The notes below the pieces were generated by a model. It did not search any database, was not told the origin of the DNA, and was given only the letters and a program-made list of their open reading frames with translations. Below are positions 24,870 to 35,894 of a stretch of 64,000 nt of DNA, in pieces. Source of the stretch: JAAXIE01 sp965204245 (lineage in GTDB: Bacteria > Chloroflexota > Dehalococcoidia > Lucifugimonadales > JAAXIE01). The stretch spans positions 62,001 to 126,000 of the forward strand of contig CBDBED010000003.1 in the NCBI GenBank assembly GCA_965204245.1, written 5' to 3'. The position numbers were made by a program, and so were the translations under genes. Positions within the stretch are counted from its first letter, which is position 1; every line of letters starts with the position of its first letter.

Positions 24870-26558
24870 ATGCCCAGAATGACCGGCAACAGGTTCATCG
24901 CAGAAATGCTGCGCGACTACGGCGTGACCCATGTCTTCCAAGTCCCCACCGCCTTCTTCGGCGTCATGCGCGAGATGGAGGACATGGACATCCGCCGCGT
25001 CGTCACCCATGGCGAAAAGGCCGCTGCCTACATGGCCGACGGCTATGCCCGCGCCTCTAAGCGCGTCGGCGTCTGCATGGCCCAGAACATCGGCACCGCC
25101 AACCTCGGCGCGGGTCTGGCCGATGCCTACATGGGCCACTCCCCCGTCATCGCCATGACCGGGGCCCTTCCCGGCGAGCACCGCTACCGCCATGCCTACC
25201 AGGAATATGAGCACGCCCCTTGGTACGAGTCCGTCACCAAGTCCAGCGTCTTCATCGACAAGGTCAGCCGCCTCCCCGACGCCCTGCGCCAAGCCTTTCG
25301 CGATGCCACCTCCGGCGCCCCCGGCCCGGTGCACCTCGACATCCCCGACGACGCCTGCACCGATGAGGCCGACCTCGAGGTCATCGTGGAGGAGCTTCAC
25401 ACCACCTTCCCGCCCTTCCGCCCCGAGCCCGAGGGCGACCGCGTCCGTGAGGCAGCCCGCATCATCTCCCAAGCCCAGCGCCCCGTGATCATCGCTGGCG
25501 GCGGCGTCATCGCCTCCGAGGCATGGGGAGAGGTGCAGGAACTGGCTGAGATGCTCACCATCCCCGTCGCCACCACCCTCAACGGCAAGCTGACCCTCCC
25601 CGCCAGCCATCCCCTCAACGTCGGCGTCCCCGGCCGCTATTCCGCGTGGTGCGCCAACCAGACCGTGGCCAACGCCGACCTCGTCATTGCCATTGGCACC
25701 CGCCTCGGCGGCATGGCCACTTGGGACTGGCGCATTCCCTCTGCCGACATGCCCACCATCCAGATCGGCATCGACCCCTCCGAGCTTGGCCGCAACTATC
25801 CCTCCCAAGTCTCCCTCATGGGCGACGCCAAGGCCTCCGTCCGCCGTCTCATCGAGGTCCTCGAGCCCATCGCCCCCCGCGAGGACCGCTTGGCCGAAAT
25901 CCGCGACCGCGTCGGTCGCTGGCGCGACGAGTACGCCCCCATGGTCAACTCCGATGCCTCCCCCATGCGCCCCGAGCGCATCTGCAAGGAGATCGCCGAA
26001 AACCTGCCCGACGACGCCATGGTGGTATCCGACACCGGTCACTCCGGCATCTGGTCCGGTGTCCTCATGCCCTTGGAAAACCCCGGCCTCAACTACATCC
26101 GCTGCGTCGGCTCCCTCGGCTGGGGCCTCTCCGCCTCCATCGGGGCCAAGGCCGCCGTACCCCACCGTCCAGTCGTCTGCTTTACCGGCGACGGCGGCTT
26201 CTGGTATCACATCGCCGAGCTGGAAACCGCCCTGCGCCACGGCATCGCCCCCGTGATTGTGGTCAACGACAACCGCTCCCTAAACCAGGAAAAGGGCCCC
26301 ATCGAGCGCGCCTATGGCGGCCAGCCCTACGGACGCGCCTTCGACGACCTCATGATGTTCCAGGACACCAACCTAGCCGCCGTGGCCCAAGCCATCGGCT
26401 GCCACGCCGAGCGCGTCGAGCGCCCCTCTGACATCGGCCCCGCCATGCAGCGGGCCTTCGCCTCCGGCAAGATCGCCGTCCTCGACATGGTCAGCGACAT
26501 CGAGGCCATGGGCCCCGTCGCCCGCATGTCCGACGTCCGCGAATCGGTATCCGGCTAG
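24870..26558 (+). CDS. Thiamine-diphosphate-dependent enzyme of the acetolactate synthase superfamily
   Basis: A 562-residue enzyme with the three-domain ThDP layout: the Pyr domain with the activating Glu in VVTHGEKAAAYMADGYARAS, a middle domain (about residues 195-330) and the PP domain with the cofactor motif CFTGDGGFWYHIAELETALR ending in VVNDN. Sequence around the active site differs from the true IlvB at 49.7-51.4 kb, and there is no small-subunit gene, so it is unlikely to be the biosynthetic enzyme. It may be a 2-oxoacid decarboxylase or carboligase in a catabolic route with the downstream amidohydrolase. The ATG at 24870 follows GGAGG by 8 nt. Codon use is strongly C-ending. Confidence 0.85.
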   Translation: MPRMTGNRFIAEMLRDYGVTHVFQVPTAFFGVMREMEDMDIRRVVTHGEKAAAYMADGYARASKRVGVCMAQNIGTANLGAGLADAYMGHSPVIAMTGALPGEHRYRHAYQEYEHAPWYESVTKSSVFIDKVSRLPDALRQAFRDATSGAPGPVHLDIPDDACTDEADLEVIVEELHTTFPPFRPEPEGDRVREAARIISQAQRPVIIAGGGVIASEAWGEVQELAEMLTIPVATTLNGKLTLPASHPLNVGVPGRYSAWCANQTVANADLVIAIGTRLGGMATWDWRIPSADMPTIQIGIDPSELGRNYPSQVSLMGDAKASVRRLIEVLEPIAPREDRLAEIRDRVGRWRDEYAPMVNSDASPMRPERICKEIAENLPDDAMVVSDTGHSGIWSGVLMPLENPGLNYIRCVGSLGWGLSASIGAKAAVPHRPVVCFTGDGGFWYHIAELETALRHGIAPVIVVNDNRSLNQEKGPIERAYGGQPYGRAFDDLMMFQDTNLAAVAQAIGCHAERVERPSDIGPAMQRAFASGKIAVLDMVSDIEAMGPVARMSDVRESVSG

Positions 26559-26618
26559 CAGCCATGCCCCGAGCGGCTGCGATATAATGCCCCGAAAACC
26601 CTCGTCAGAGGCCCTGAC

Positions 26619-26867
26619 ATGACCATGAAGAGGCCTGTGGTTCCCGAGGCCCCCGGTTCACCCCGCTGGTCGCCCGGCCTGCCCCCGGGCTACATCGAAT
26701 TGCCCGACACGCCGGAGAGGGATGACAAGACCAGCCCATTCGTGCTCCTCGACCCCGGCAAGGCCCGCGCCCTGCGTATCTGGCTGGGGCAACGGGACAC
26801 CACCCTGTTTCTGTCCGAAGTCCAGCGCCTGCGCAGCCTCCTCGGCCAACGCCCTGACCCCCAATAA
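26619..26867 (+). CDS. Small hypothetical protein
   Basis: An 82-residue frame between the ThDP enzyme and the amidohydrolase on the same strand. It is proline-rich at the start (SPRWSPGLPPGYIELPDTPE) and ends in a probable helix (LDPGKARALRIWLGQRDTTL). A TATAAT lies 30 bp upstream without a clear -35. No family recognised. Its position in a collinear cluster and a plausible amino acid composition favour a real gene, but evidence is thin. Confidence 0.45.
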   Translation: MTMKRPVVPEAPGSPRWSPGLPPGYIELPDTPERDDKTSPFVLLDPGKARALRIWLGQRDTTLFLSEVQRLRSLLGQRPDPQ

Positions 26868-26951
26868 GGACGCCCGACATCCAGTCGCTCCCGTCAGCCC
26901 CGGAATACACCACGCCCAAAAACAAACTAGAACGACAGGAGACCCAACAAC

Positions 26952-27929
26952 GTGCGCATCGATGTCCACACCCACCTCATATCCCTCGACTTCATCAGGC
27001 ACATGATTGGCCGTTCCAACCTCCCCAACGGCTATTGGGACGGTGGTAACTACGTCGTCCACTGCACCAACAACTTCGACCTGCCCGTCGAGCCCCTCTA
27101 CTACACCATCGAGGACAAGCTGCGGGACATGGACCGCATGAAGGTGGATGTCTCTCTCCTCACCCACGGCATCCCCGGCCCGGAGTTCCTGCCCGCCGAC
27201 GAGGCGGACGACTGGGCCTCCCGCATCAACGACTACATCGCCGGCATCGTCGAGGCCTATCCCGGCAAGTTCGTCGGCTGCGGCAGCATCGGCTTCGGCG
27301 ACCCCCAGCGCTCCATCGCCGAGGTCGAGCGCTGCGTCAACGAACTCGGCTTCCGCGGCTTCCAGCTATTCGCCAACACCAACCAGCGCGTCCTCGACTC
27401 CCCTGAGTTCATCCCCGTCTATCGCAAGGTCGCCGAACTCGGCGTGCCCCTCAACATGCACCCCACCGCCCCCCTGAACATGGTGGGTATGGCTGGCACC
27501 CCCCTCGTTCCCGGCATGGGCTTCCTCTACGACACCAGCCTTGGCACCATGCGCCTCATCGCCAGCGGCCTCTTCGACCTTGAGCCCGACCTCAACCTCA
27601 TCGTCCCCCATGTCGGCGGCATACTCCCCTACCTCCGCGGGCGCTGTGGACGCGCCGTCGATGCCGGCGTAGCCGAGGGCCAGTATTCCCTCCAGCACTC
27701 CGCCCAGTACTACCTCGACCGCATCTACGTCGACACCGTGGCCCACAACCTCGATGCCCTCGAGTTCTGCTACCGGCACACCAGCGCCCAGCAGATTCTC
27801 TACGGCACCGACCACCCCTTCGCCAACTGGATAGGCGTCTCCGACCTCGTCGAGCAACTCCACTGCACCTCAGCCGAACGCGAGATGATCTACCACGGCA
27901 ACGCCGAGCGACTACTGAAACTAAACTAG
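26952..27929 (+). CDS. Amidohydrolase, ACMSD-like
   Basis: A 325-residue metal-dependent TIM-barrel hydrolase or decarboxylase of the amidohydrolase-2 family (relatives include aminocarboxymuconate-semialdehyde decarboxylase). Metal and catalytic positions visible: RIDVHTHLI at the N-terminus (HxH), LNMHPTAPLN, LIVPHVGGILPYL and LYGTDHPFANW. The start is a GTG at 26952 behind an AGGAG-like site. It lies in line with the ThDP enzyme and a dimeric-barrel gene, suggesting a small catabolic unit, perhaps for a hydroxylated aromatic. The substrate is not deducible. Confidence 0.85.
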   Translation: MRIDVHTHLISLDFIRHMIGRSNLPNGYWDGGNYVVHCTNNFDLPVEPLYYTIEDKLRDMDRMKVDVSLLTHGIPGPEFLPADEADDWASRINDYIAGIVEAYPGKFVGCGSIGFGDPQRSIAEVERCVNELGFRGFQLFANTNQRVLDSPEFIPVYRKVAELGVPLNMHPTAPLNMVGMAGTPLVPGMGFLYDTSLGTMRLIASGLFDLEPDLNLIVPHVGGILPYLRGRCGRAVDAGVAEGQYSLQHSAQYYLDRIYVDTVAHNLDALEFCYRHTSAQQILYGTDHPFANWIGVSDLVEQLHCTSAEREMIYHGNAERLLKLN

Positions 27930-27956
27930 AGCGCGACTTCCGTAGGAGGACATGAA

Positions 27957-28304
27957 ATGGCAGAGCAAGGCGGCTACATCTTCTATGCCCGCATGAGCGT
28001 CGACGCCGAACACGAGGACCTCTTCAACGAGGTCTACGACACCGAACACGTCCCCGAGCTGCTCAAGGTCCCCGGCGTCCGCAGCGTCACCCGCTACAAG
28101 GTCGACTCCACCATCTACACCACCAAGCTCGAAGACCAGCCCATGTACATCGCCGCCTACGAGGTCGACAGCCCCGACGTCGTCACCAGCGACGCTTGGA
28201 ACGTCGCCACCGAAATCGGCCGCTGGGCCGAGCAAGTCCGCCCCTACACCAGCAACCGCTCCCACGTCATCTACAAGAGGGTAGCCGGCCCCGAACGCGC
28301 CTAA
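27957..28304 (+). CDS. Dimeric alpha/beta-barrel protein, single domain
   Basis: A 115-residue ferredoxin-like (EthD/DUF4286-type) domain: GGYIFYARMSVDAEHEDLFN then EVYDTEHVPELLKVPGVRSV, and the second strand pair AAYEVDSPDVVTSDAW. The His in DTEHVPELL is conserved in this group. It starts 27 bp after the amidohydrolase with an AGGAGG site. It is related to both halves of the 30990-31658 protein. Such proteins often act as small-molecule binding or degradation accessories; its precise role is unknown. Confidence 0.75.
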   Translation: MAEQGGYIFYARMSVDAEHEDLFNEVYDTEHVPELLKVPGVRSVTRYKVDSTIYTTKLEDQPMYIAAYEVDSPDVVTSDAWNVATEIGRWAEQVRPYTSNRSHVIYKRVAGPERA

Positions 28305-28325
28305 GACTCTGCCCCAAGCGTTAAA

Positions 28326-29103
28326 GTGAATTCCGTCAATGCTGTATGGAAGTCGCCGTTGAGAGGCAGGTTCACGAGCCTGGTCGCTACCCTCCTCTTG
28401 GCGGCCCTCATCCCTCTGCTCGCCGCATGTGGTGCAGCGGACATGGTGGTGATAGCCACCACCGCCGACTACCACCCCTTCAACTTCATTGATGATGAGG
28501 GTGAGATAGACGGCCTTGAGCGTGAACTGGGGGGACGAACTCTGCCAGCGCGCTGACTTGCAGTGTGAGTGGGTCCTGAACAATTGGGAAACGATGATTC
28601 CCGACCTAGTGGCGGAAGACTTTGACGCCATCCTCGCTGGTATGAGCATCACCGCCGAACGGGAGCAGCTAATCGACTTCACCGAAGCCTACTATCCGCC
28701 CACCCCTTCCGTATACATCGCAAGGGCCGGCGAAAGCGACGCCGCCCAAGGCACAATTGGCGCTGCCGCCAACACCATCTACTCCGATTATTTCACCGGC
28801 TTGGGTGTGTCCTTTGTGCCCCTTGACGTCTCCATGGATGACGCCACTGCAATACTCAACGACGAGGTGGATGCCGTCCTTGTAGACCATGGCTACGGCG
28901 TGGAAAGGATCGCTGAGTACGAGGGTCAACTGGAAATCGTCGGCCCCTCTGTCCTCCTCGACCGCGGCCTAGGCATCGGCATCCGCAAGAACACCGACCT
29001 CAAGCCCAAGCTCGACCAAGCCCTAGCCTCCATGAAATCCGACGGCACCCTCAACGCCCTCATCCTTCAATGGGTAGGCCCAGACGCCTCCACCTTCCAA
29101 TAA
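28326..29103 (+). CDS. Family 3 solute-binding lipoprotein of an ABC transporter (one frameshift)
   Basis: Extracellular solute-binding protein, about 258 residues once joined. The first frame has a signal peptide ending in a lipobox (LIPLLAACG) and VVIATTADYHPFNFIDDEGE; the second continues CQRADLQCEWVLNNWETMIP, AILAGMSITAEREQLIDFTE and LDQALASMKSDGTLNALILQ. The two frames meet at a run of six G (28529-28534). With five G the reading is E-L-G-D-E-L-C, the expected sequence. The amino-acid-type binding motifs fit family 3. No permease or ATPase gene is adjacent. Confidence 0.75.
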
Positions 29104-29503
29104 CCCTGTCCCCGTCATTTCAGCCCCGCCCGCAATCCACAACAACCCCATTCCCAAACACTCTTTGAGAGGCACTCCTCCCCCGTCATTCCCGCGGAGG
29201 CGGGAATCCACGGCCTGGACTCACATTCGCAATTCAGATCCGAGAGAAGCGTACTGTCCCCCGTCGTTCCAGGGCAGGCCTGAATCTAGGAACTCTATCG
29301 CAACATCCCTCTTCGGATGGAACCAATTACTTCGCCTCGTCGTTCGCTCGGAATCGGATCCTCCGGGCTCCCTTAAATCGCATAGGGAGTGGTCACGTTG
29401 AACTTTGTCCACTCTATTAGTCGAGTGTATTGTTCAGTTTGGCCGGGCATTCTTGCGCGTATGGTCTACCTGAGCGACGAACTTACGAGATTCAGAAACG
29501 TCT
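29104..29503. other. Intergenic stretch without a supported gene
   Basis: About 400 bp between two convergent genes. It holds a palindromic repeat of the CCCGTCATTCCCGCggaggCGGGAAT kind (29181-29207) and a similar degenerate copy (CCCGTCGTTCCAGG, about 29260). Base composition shifts toward AT from about 29280 onward. No open frame has protein-like composition. Confidence 0.6.
29188..29207. repeat. Short palindromic intergenic repeat
   Basis: Perfect inverted repeat ATTCCCGC (29188-29195) and GCGGGAAT (29200-29207) with a 4-nt loop, of the CGTCATTCCCGC class of extragenic palindromes common in many bacteria. It could also act as a terminator for the solute-binding-protein gene, although no T-run follows. 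Confidence 0.55.
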
Positions 29504-30490
29504 TCACGAGTTGGCACTAGCTTCAAGATTCTGCTCTTGGTCGGGCTCTTGTCCATTGACTTGCTGTAGTATTTTCGCATGTTCTTCAGAGTCATCTTTA
29601 CGACCTGCCTCTCTGGTGTTTCCGCTGCTTCTATCGACTTCAACACCCAGAAAACCGATACAATCCTGCATTTCATCCATAATGATGTGAGCGTCGTGTT
29701 CGCGCTCACCAGACATTAGCTTCGCATACAATCCCAATTCTTGCGCTTCGTCAATGTCTATAACAAAGCCATGAGAGGGGTAGTTCCAAGTTAGTTTTTC
29801 CAAGCAATCACTAATTTGTGCTTCAGACCACTCTCGGTACGCGTATCTACTCATAACGCGCTTACCGTACTCGATTGAGTTTTGGAGTGAGCGATGTGCG
29901 GCTCCAAAATGTAGGGGGTCCACCTGTGCATATAGAGGTTCAACTAGGGCGGCGGCGAACTTTGATGCCTCAGCAAGAATGTCGCGCACTCGCATGTCCG
30001 TCCCTCGGATTAGTTGGCGCATAGATTGATCAAGAATTTCAAAGGCCGTTGTGCGCAAGTAATCTACAGCTTGAAATTCCTCAAGTGCTGAAATCGTGTC
30101 ATCGGGATCACGGGGATCTGGAATCTGAGCGTCCAAGGGCCCTAACTCGGCAGCCCTGCTCATCCAAATCTCGTCTGCGCCCAGGCAGAATAAAGTAGTA
30201 GCACTCTTGGCCCAATCGGGGACAAACACACGGAATTCTTTAGTGAAGCTACGAAACAAAGTGACCAGTTGATACGCAGCTCCTATATCACCTCCGCTAC
30301 AATCAACGATAACATCTAGTCGATCTGGACCTTCAAGATAGTGCCTCTCACGGAACACAGCATCAACCAAGGAGCGAGACAATGTGCTTTCTGTGGACAT
30401 TACGAAGAGACGAGAGTTCTCGCGCTTCTCCCACCGCTCAACTGCATTGGTAACGGTCTTGGGTGCAGGTGATGGAACGCAGATCTGCAT
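29504..30490 (-). CDS. Clp/crotonase-fold serine protease, SDH-proteinase-like
   Basis: A 328-residue protein related to the serine dehydrogenase proteinase (SDH_sah) and SppA/ClpP-type proteases. It has LDVIVDCSGGDIGAAYQLVT (oxyanion Gly region, about residues 58-77), then VFVPDWAKSATTLFCLGADE with the probable nucleophile Ser near residue 96, and AAELGPLDAQIPDP. No signal peptide. The C-terminal 60 residues are hydrophilic and Glu/Gln-rich. The gene is clearly more AT-rich than its surroundings and stands alone between gene-poor stretches, so transfer is likely. Such proteins often occur in defence or stress islands; no partner gene is seen. Confidence 0.75.
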   Translation of the reverse strand: MQICVPSPAPKTVTNAVERWEKRENSRLFVMSTESTLSRSLVDAVFRERHYLEGPDRLDVIVDCSGGDIGAAYQLVTLFRSFTKEFRVFVPDWAKSATTLFCLGADEIWMSRAAELGPLDAQIPDPRDPDDTISALEEFQAVDYLRTTAFEILDQSMRQLIRGTDMRVRDILAEASKFAAALVEPLYAQVDPLHFGAAHRSLQNSIEYGKRVMSRYAYREWSEAQISDCLEKLTWNYPSHGFVIDIDEAQELGLYAKLMSGEREHDAHIIMDEMQDCIGFLGVEVDRSSGNTREAGRKDDSEEHAKILQQVNGQEPDQEQNLEASANS

Positions 30491-30989
30491 TCTTCTATCG
30501 TCTCCGGGTTAACACTCTAATATTGGCTATCGTACACCGTGGTTTGGTGTGAAGCTCTTCTCTCGACTTGCATGATCCGCCAGTCCAGCACCCCACCTGC
30601 CTTCATCTGGCAACTCCCGCTCAATCGTCCCAATAGCAGTCTTCCATTACATGGAAGGGCAGCCTACGATGTTACGAATACTTCTCGTTGCTAGATCCCG
30701 TCGGGATAGCCCCGCCCCAACTCTGTGATGGCTGACTGGACGCTGGACATATAGGACTCTGTACTAGAGTACCATGCGGTGGTACACGTTTCAAACTAGC
30801 GCAGCGTAGGCGGTTAGGAACTGCGAGCTACTGCTTGGTCTACGGTAGCATTCCCGGGCCAAGTTTAGGCCAATCCGGTCCAGGTTGGCAGGCTCAGACG
30901 TTCCAACATCGCCAAGATCCCAGCCGTGTCCCGATTTTCGCTTGTCTATACGTGGAGAGCAATGGTGTAGTCATATCTATTCTCCTATT
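30491..30989. other. Intergenic stretch without a supported gene
   Basis: About 500 bp with mixed composition upstream of the serine-protease gene and downstream of the dimeric-barrel gene. No convincing promoter, RNA or coding signal was found; the open frames here are antisense to neighbours or lack protein-like composition. Confidence 0.5.
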
Positions 30990-31658
30990 CTACCCCAACT
31001 GAAAAGTCTTCCGATAAACCCCCGGCGACCCGTTCACATGCTCCATCTTCGGCCGTATCCGCAGCGACCATGGGTTCGCGTCCCGCGCCTTCTCCCACTC
31101 CGGCGTCTGCGACACCTTCTCATGCTCGAACTCATACATCACGCCATACGCCGGGGCCCCCCGCACCGCCTTCAACCGCCGCGCTTGGATCACCCCCGGC
31201 ACCTCGCAATAGTTCGGCACGTACACCGTGCTGTACCAAGCGTTGAACTCCTCCTCATACCGCTCCGGTATGTCCATGCGCCCGTACTGGATCACCGGTG
31301 CCATGTCAGCCGCCCGCATCGACGCCGGCACCTCCTCCGGGTAGATCACCTCGTACACGTTGTGCACATAGTTCTGCCCGATCACCCGCGGCGACATCCG
31401 CTTCGACCACTCCCCCGGGTTGGCTAGGTAGTGCTGGAACGTCTCGCTCGAATACACCTCCGGCGACTCCAGTTCATAGCAGGCAAAATGCTTCGGGCTC
31501 CCGCTGATTGCCTCATACCGCGCCGCGTTCAGCACCCCCGGCAACGACGTAAGCTCCGCGATATGCTCCTCGTTGTACCACCGGTTGAACTCCTCCTCCA
31601 GTTCCGCCGGCACATCCGCCATCACCACCAGTATCCCTGTGCCCTTCCTGTCCGCCAT
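30990..31658 (-). CDS. Tandem dimeric alpha/beta-barrel protein
   Basis: A 222-residue protein made of two related ferredoxin-like domains. Domain 1 (about residues 1-105): GTGILVVMADVPAELEEEFN then RWYNEEHIAELTSLPGVLNA. Domain 2 (about residues 118-222): IQYGRMDIPERYEEEFNAWY then STVYVPNYCEVPGVIQARRL. Both are related to the single-domain protein at 27957-28304. The conserved His of domain 1 (EEHIAEL) is replaced by Val-Pro-Asn in domain 2. ATG at 31658 with a GAGGAGGG site. Function unknown; possibly an accessory of the nearby catabolic genes. Confidence 0.75.
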   Translation of the reverse strand: MADRKGTGILVVMADVPAELEEEFNRWYNEEHIAELTSLPGVLNAARYEAISGSPKHFACYELESPEVYSSETFQHYLANPGEWSKRMSPRVIGQNYVHNVYEVIYPEEVPASMRAADMAPVIQYGRMDIPERYEEEFNAWYSTVYVPNYCEVPGVIQARRLKAVRGAPAYGVMYEFEHEKVSQTPEWEKARDANPWSLRIRPKMEHVNGSPGVYRKTFQLG

Positions 31659-31756
31659 GTCGCCCTCCTCGCTGTTCCAATTGGTACATGAATCATCCGC
31701 AGTCTATGGAGCCCCCTGTCAGGGTGTCAACGTCCTTTTGTCATGCCACCTGCTCG

Positions 31757-31785
31757 TTGACCGTCACGCACATGGGTTCTATAAT
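31757..31785 (+). promoter_or_regulatory. Strong promoter reading into the leuS leader
   Basis: -35 TTGACC (31757-31762), 17-bp spacer, perfect -10 TATAAT (31780-31785). The next plus-strand gene is leuS at 32377, so a leader of about 585 nt containing the structured repeats would be transcribed. No T-box motif (GGTGGNACCGCG) is seen in it. Confidence 0.6.
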
Positions 31786-31897
31786 CATCGCATGCTCTGG
31801 GGCTGACCTCATGTGGTCGCCCCTGCCCTCTCATCTAGGTCAACCTTCCAGAACGGCTATCAAGCGACATGTGGCGAAACGCGACACACCTGCCGGG

Positions 31898-31968
31898 GCG
31901 CAACGCTGGGCCAACCCAGCACGCTTTGGCTACAAACACCTTCCCGTTAGCTGCCGCCTCTGTTGCGC
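31898..31968. repeat. Structured repeat unit R0 (degenerate)
   Basis: Inverted arms GCGCAAC (31898-31904) and GTTGCGC (31962-31968) flank an internal GCTACAAACACC box (31929-31940) and TTAGCTGC. Compare CAGATACAAACACC and CAGCTACGAA in the better-preserved units. A second small hairpin (GCTGGG/CCCAGC) lies inside the left part. Confidence 0.5.
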
Positions 31969-32042
31969 ACGATTACGCACGTATCAAACAGGTGTACGAC
32001 GAAATCAGTAATATACGTCTCGCACCCCGAAATCCACGCCAC

Positions 32043-32141
32043 TCTACACATGTGTCAGCTATGGTCCAGATACGACCACTCTACAAATTCGACACCTTTC
32101 AGATACAAACCACTTCGCTACAGCTACGAAGAGTGTCGAAT
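32043..32141. repeat. Structured repeat unit R1
   Basis: Three boxes at fixed spacing: CAGATACG (32067), CAGATACAAA (32100-32109, +33) and CAGCTACGAA (32121-32130, +21). Boxes 2 and 3 are enclosed by unit-specific inverted arms ATTCGACAC (32087-32095) and GTGTCGAAT (32133-32141). A palindrome ACACATGTGT (32046-32055) lies to the left, and the octamer ACTCTACA occurs twice (32041, 32078). Confidence 0.7.
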
Positions 32142-32376
32142 GCCCCTATCTGGCGTCGACAGTCCGACACGCCAATCCCGTCCTCGTTCGCCGGAACGGG
32201 CACTACGAAATCCGAGCTTGTTTTGGCCGATTATCGTCATGGGACTAAAGCCTCGAGTCCCCGCTATTGGTCCCCCCGGGACGGCAGCAGTGCCCCCGCT
32301 CGCTGTATACTGAGCAGGTTCAATCTACATTGACCACCCGGACCACCAGTAACAAAGACCAGAGGTAACAACAGGA

Positions 32377-34857
<2,481 letters not shown>

Positions 34858-34906
34858 CTACAGGCCAGCTTGTAGCCCTGTAGTTATCACCTGAAAGATA
34901 TAGGCG

Positions 34907-35245
34907 TTGGCAAACCCGAGACAAAAGGAGCGCCCGTTCGAGGTGGTCTCCCAGATAGGGATCTCAGGCGTTGAAGCTGTGTGGGTGGCGGATCACAATG
35001 GCTACAAGTTGCGTAGGGGCGAAAAGCCCTTCGGCTTTGTCAGGTTCAACATCGCTGGGCGAAACCAGGGTAAGTTTACCGTCTATTCCTATCGGCATGA
35101 TCGCAGCGACGACCCGGATAACAGGTTCAAATCGACAGGAAGTAAGAATTCACGATTCCAACTCCACACCACTGCTTGGCCCGATGATGAAGAGAGCATC
35201 CACTACGCGCTGAGTGTGCTTCGGGCATCCTGCGGGCGAACCTAG
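34907..35245 (+). CDS. Hypothetical protein
   Basis: A 112-residue frame starting at TTG 34907, 50 bp after leuS. It has a beta-rich pattern (VEAVWVADHNGYKLRRGEKP, then FGFVRFNIAGRNQGKFTVYS) and a C-terminal helix (DDEESIHYALSVLRAS). No family recognised. The composition is protein-like, and it is convergent with the next gene. Confidence 0.5.
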   Translation: MANPRQKERPFEVVSQIGISGVEAVWVADHNGYKLRRGEKPFGFVRFNIAGRNQGKFTVYSYRHDRSDDPDNRFKSTGSKNSRFQLHTTAWPDDEESIHYALSVLRASCGRT

Positions 35246-35248
35246 GCC

Positions 35249-35872
35249 TTAGGCTCCCAGCACTACCCGCACCATCTTCCGCTCCAAGGCAGCCGCCACT
35301 TCCTCTACCGAGGACTTGTCGCCCGGCTCCCCTGCGGTGATGGTGTAGGCCACTCCCAGCAACCGGCCCACGCGGAAGTCTATGACCGTTGAAGATGCCC
35401 CTCCGGCCGGTCCGCGCTGCATCACTTCCATGCCGATGGTCTCGCTGGCCAACCCCTTGGGTTCGAATGACTGGGCGCTCTCCACTTGGTACCCCGGGGC
35501 CACCTCGTCGCCGACGGAAGCCTCGAACTCCTTCCGGAACACCTCGACCATCCAGTTGGACACCGACTCTCCATCGCGGAACAGGTGCACCACGGTGGCT
35601 ACGGCCAGCGACGAGCCCGGCGCTATGCCCTCGGGCGAGGATGACGCGGCGAACTCCTTCAGGTGCCCAGTGATGCGCCCGAGCCGTTGCAAATCGTCGG
35701 CAGTGCGGTTGAGCACGCTCTGCTTGGCCATGGTCTCATTGTCCAGAGGCCCATCCCGCAGAGAGCGAAACCCACGGAACTCCATCGGCAAGTCCTGCTG
35801 CTCCAAGGGCATCCAAGCAAGGTCTTCCTCTGTGATGCTCTCGGTGGCCCGGTATAAGAAGCTGGTGGTCAT
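35249..35872 (-). CDS. Hypothetical protein
   Basis: A 207-residue soluble protein, ATG at 35872, no signal peptide. Features: an acidic N-terminus (RATESITEEDLAWMPLEQQD), a central helical part (LAVATVVHLFRDGESVSNWM) and a beta-rich C-terminal half (GMEVMQRGPAGGASSTVIDF then RVGRLLGVAYTITAG). No known family recognised. It is 22 bp upstream of a gene-sized gap to RidA on the same strand and may be cotranscribed with rplY and ridA. Confidence 0.65.
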   Translation of the reverse strand: MTTSFLYRATESITEEDLAWMPLEQQDLPMEFRGFRSLRDGPLDNETMAKQSVLNRTADDLQRLGRITGHLKEFAASSSPEGIAPGSSLAVATVVHLFRDGESVSNWMVEVFRKEFEASVGDEVAPGYQVESAQSFEPKGLASETIGMEVMQRGPAGGASSTVIDFRVGRLLGVAYTITAGEPGDKSSVEEVAAALERKMVRVVLGA

Positions 35873-35894
35873 GGTACGTCCGTAATCGGCGTCG

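Noticed and set aside
24822..26240. Minus-strand open frame of 472 codons opposite the ThDP enzyme
   Set aside because: Gly/Ala/Asp/Val-rich antisense frame caused by strongly C-ending codons; no family motifs.
31786..32376. T-box in the leuS leader
   Set aside because: The leader is long and promoter-driven, but no GGTGGNACCGCG sequence or specifier-type stem was found on the plus strand.
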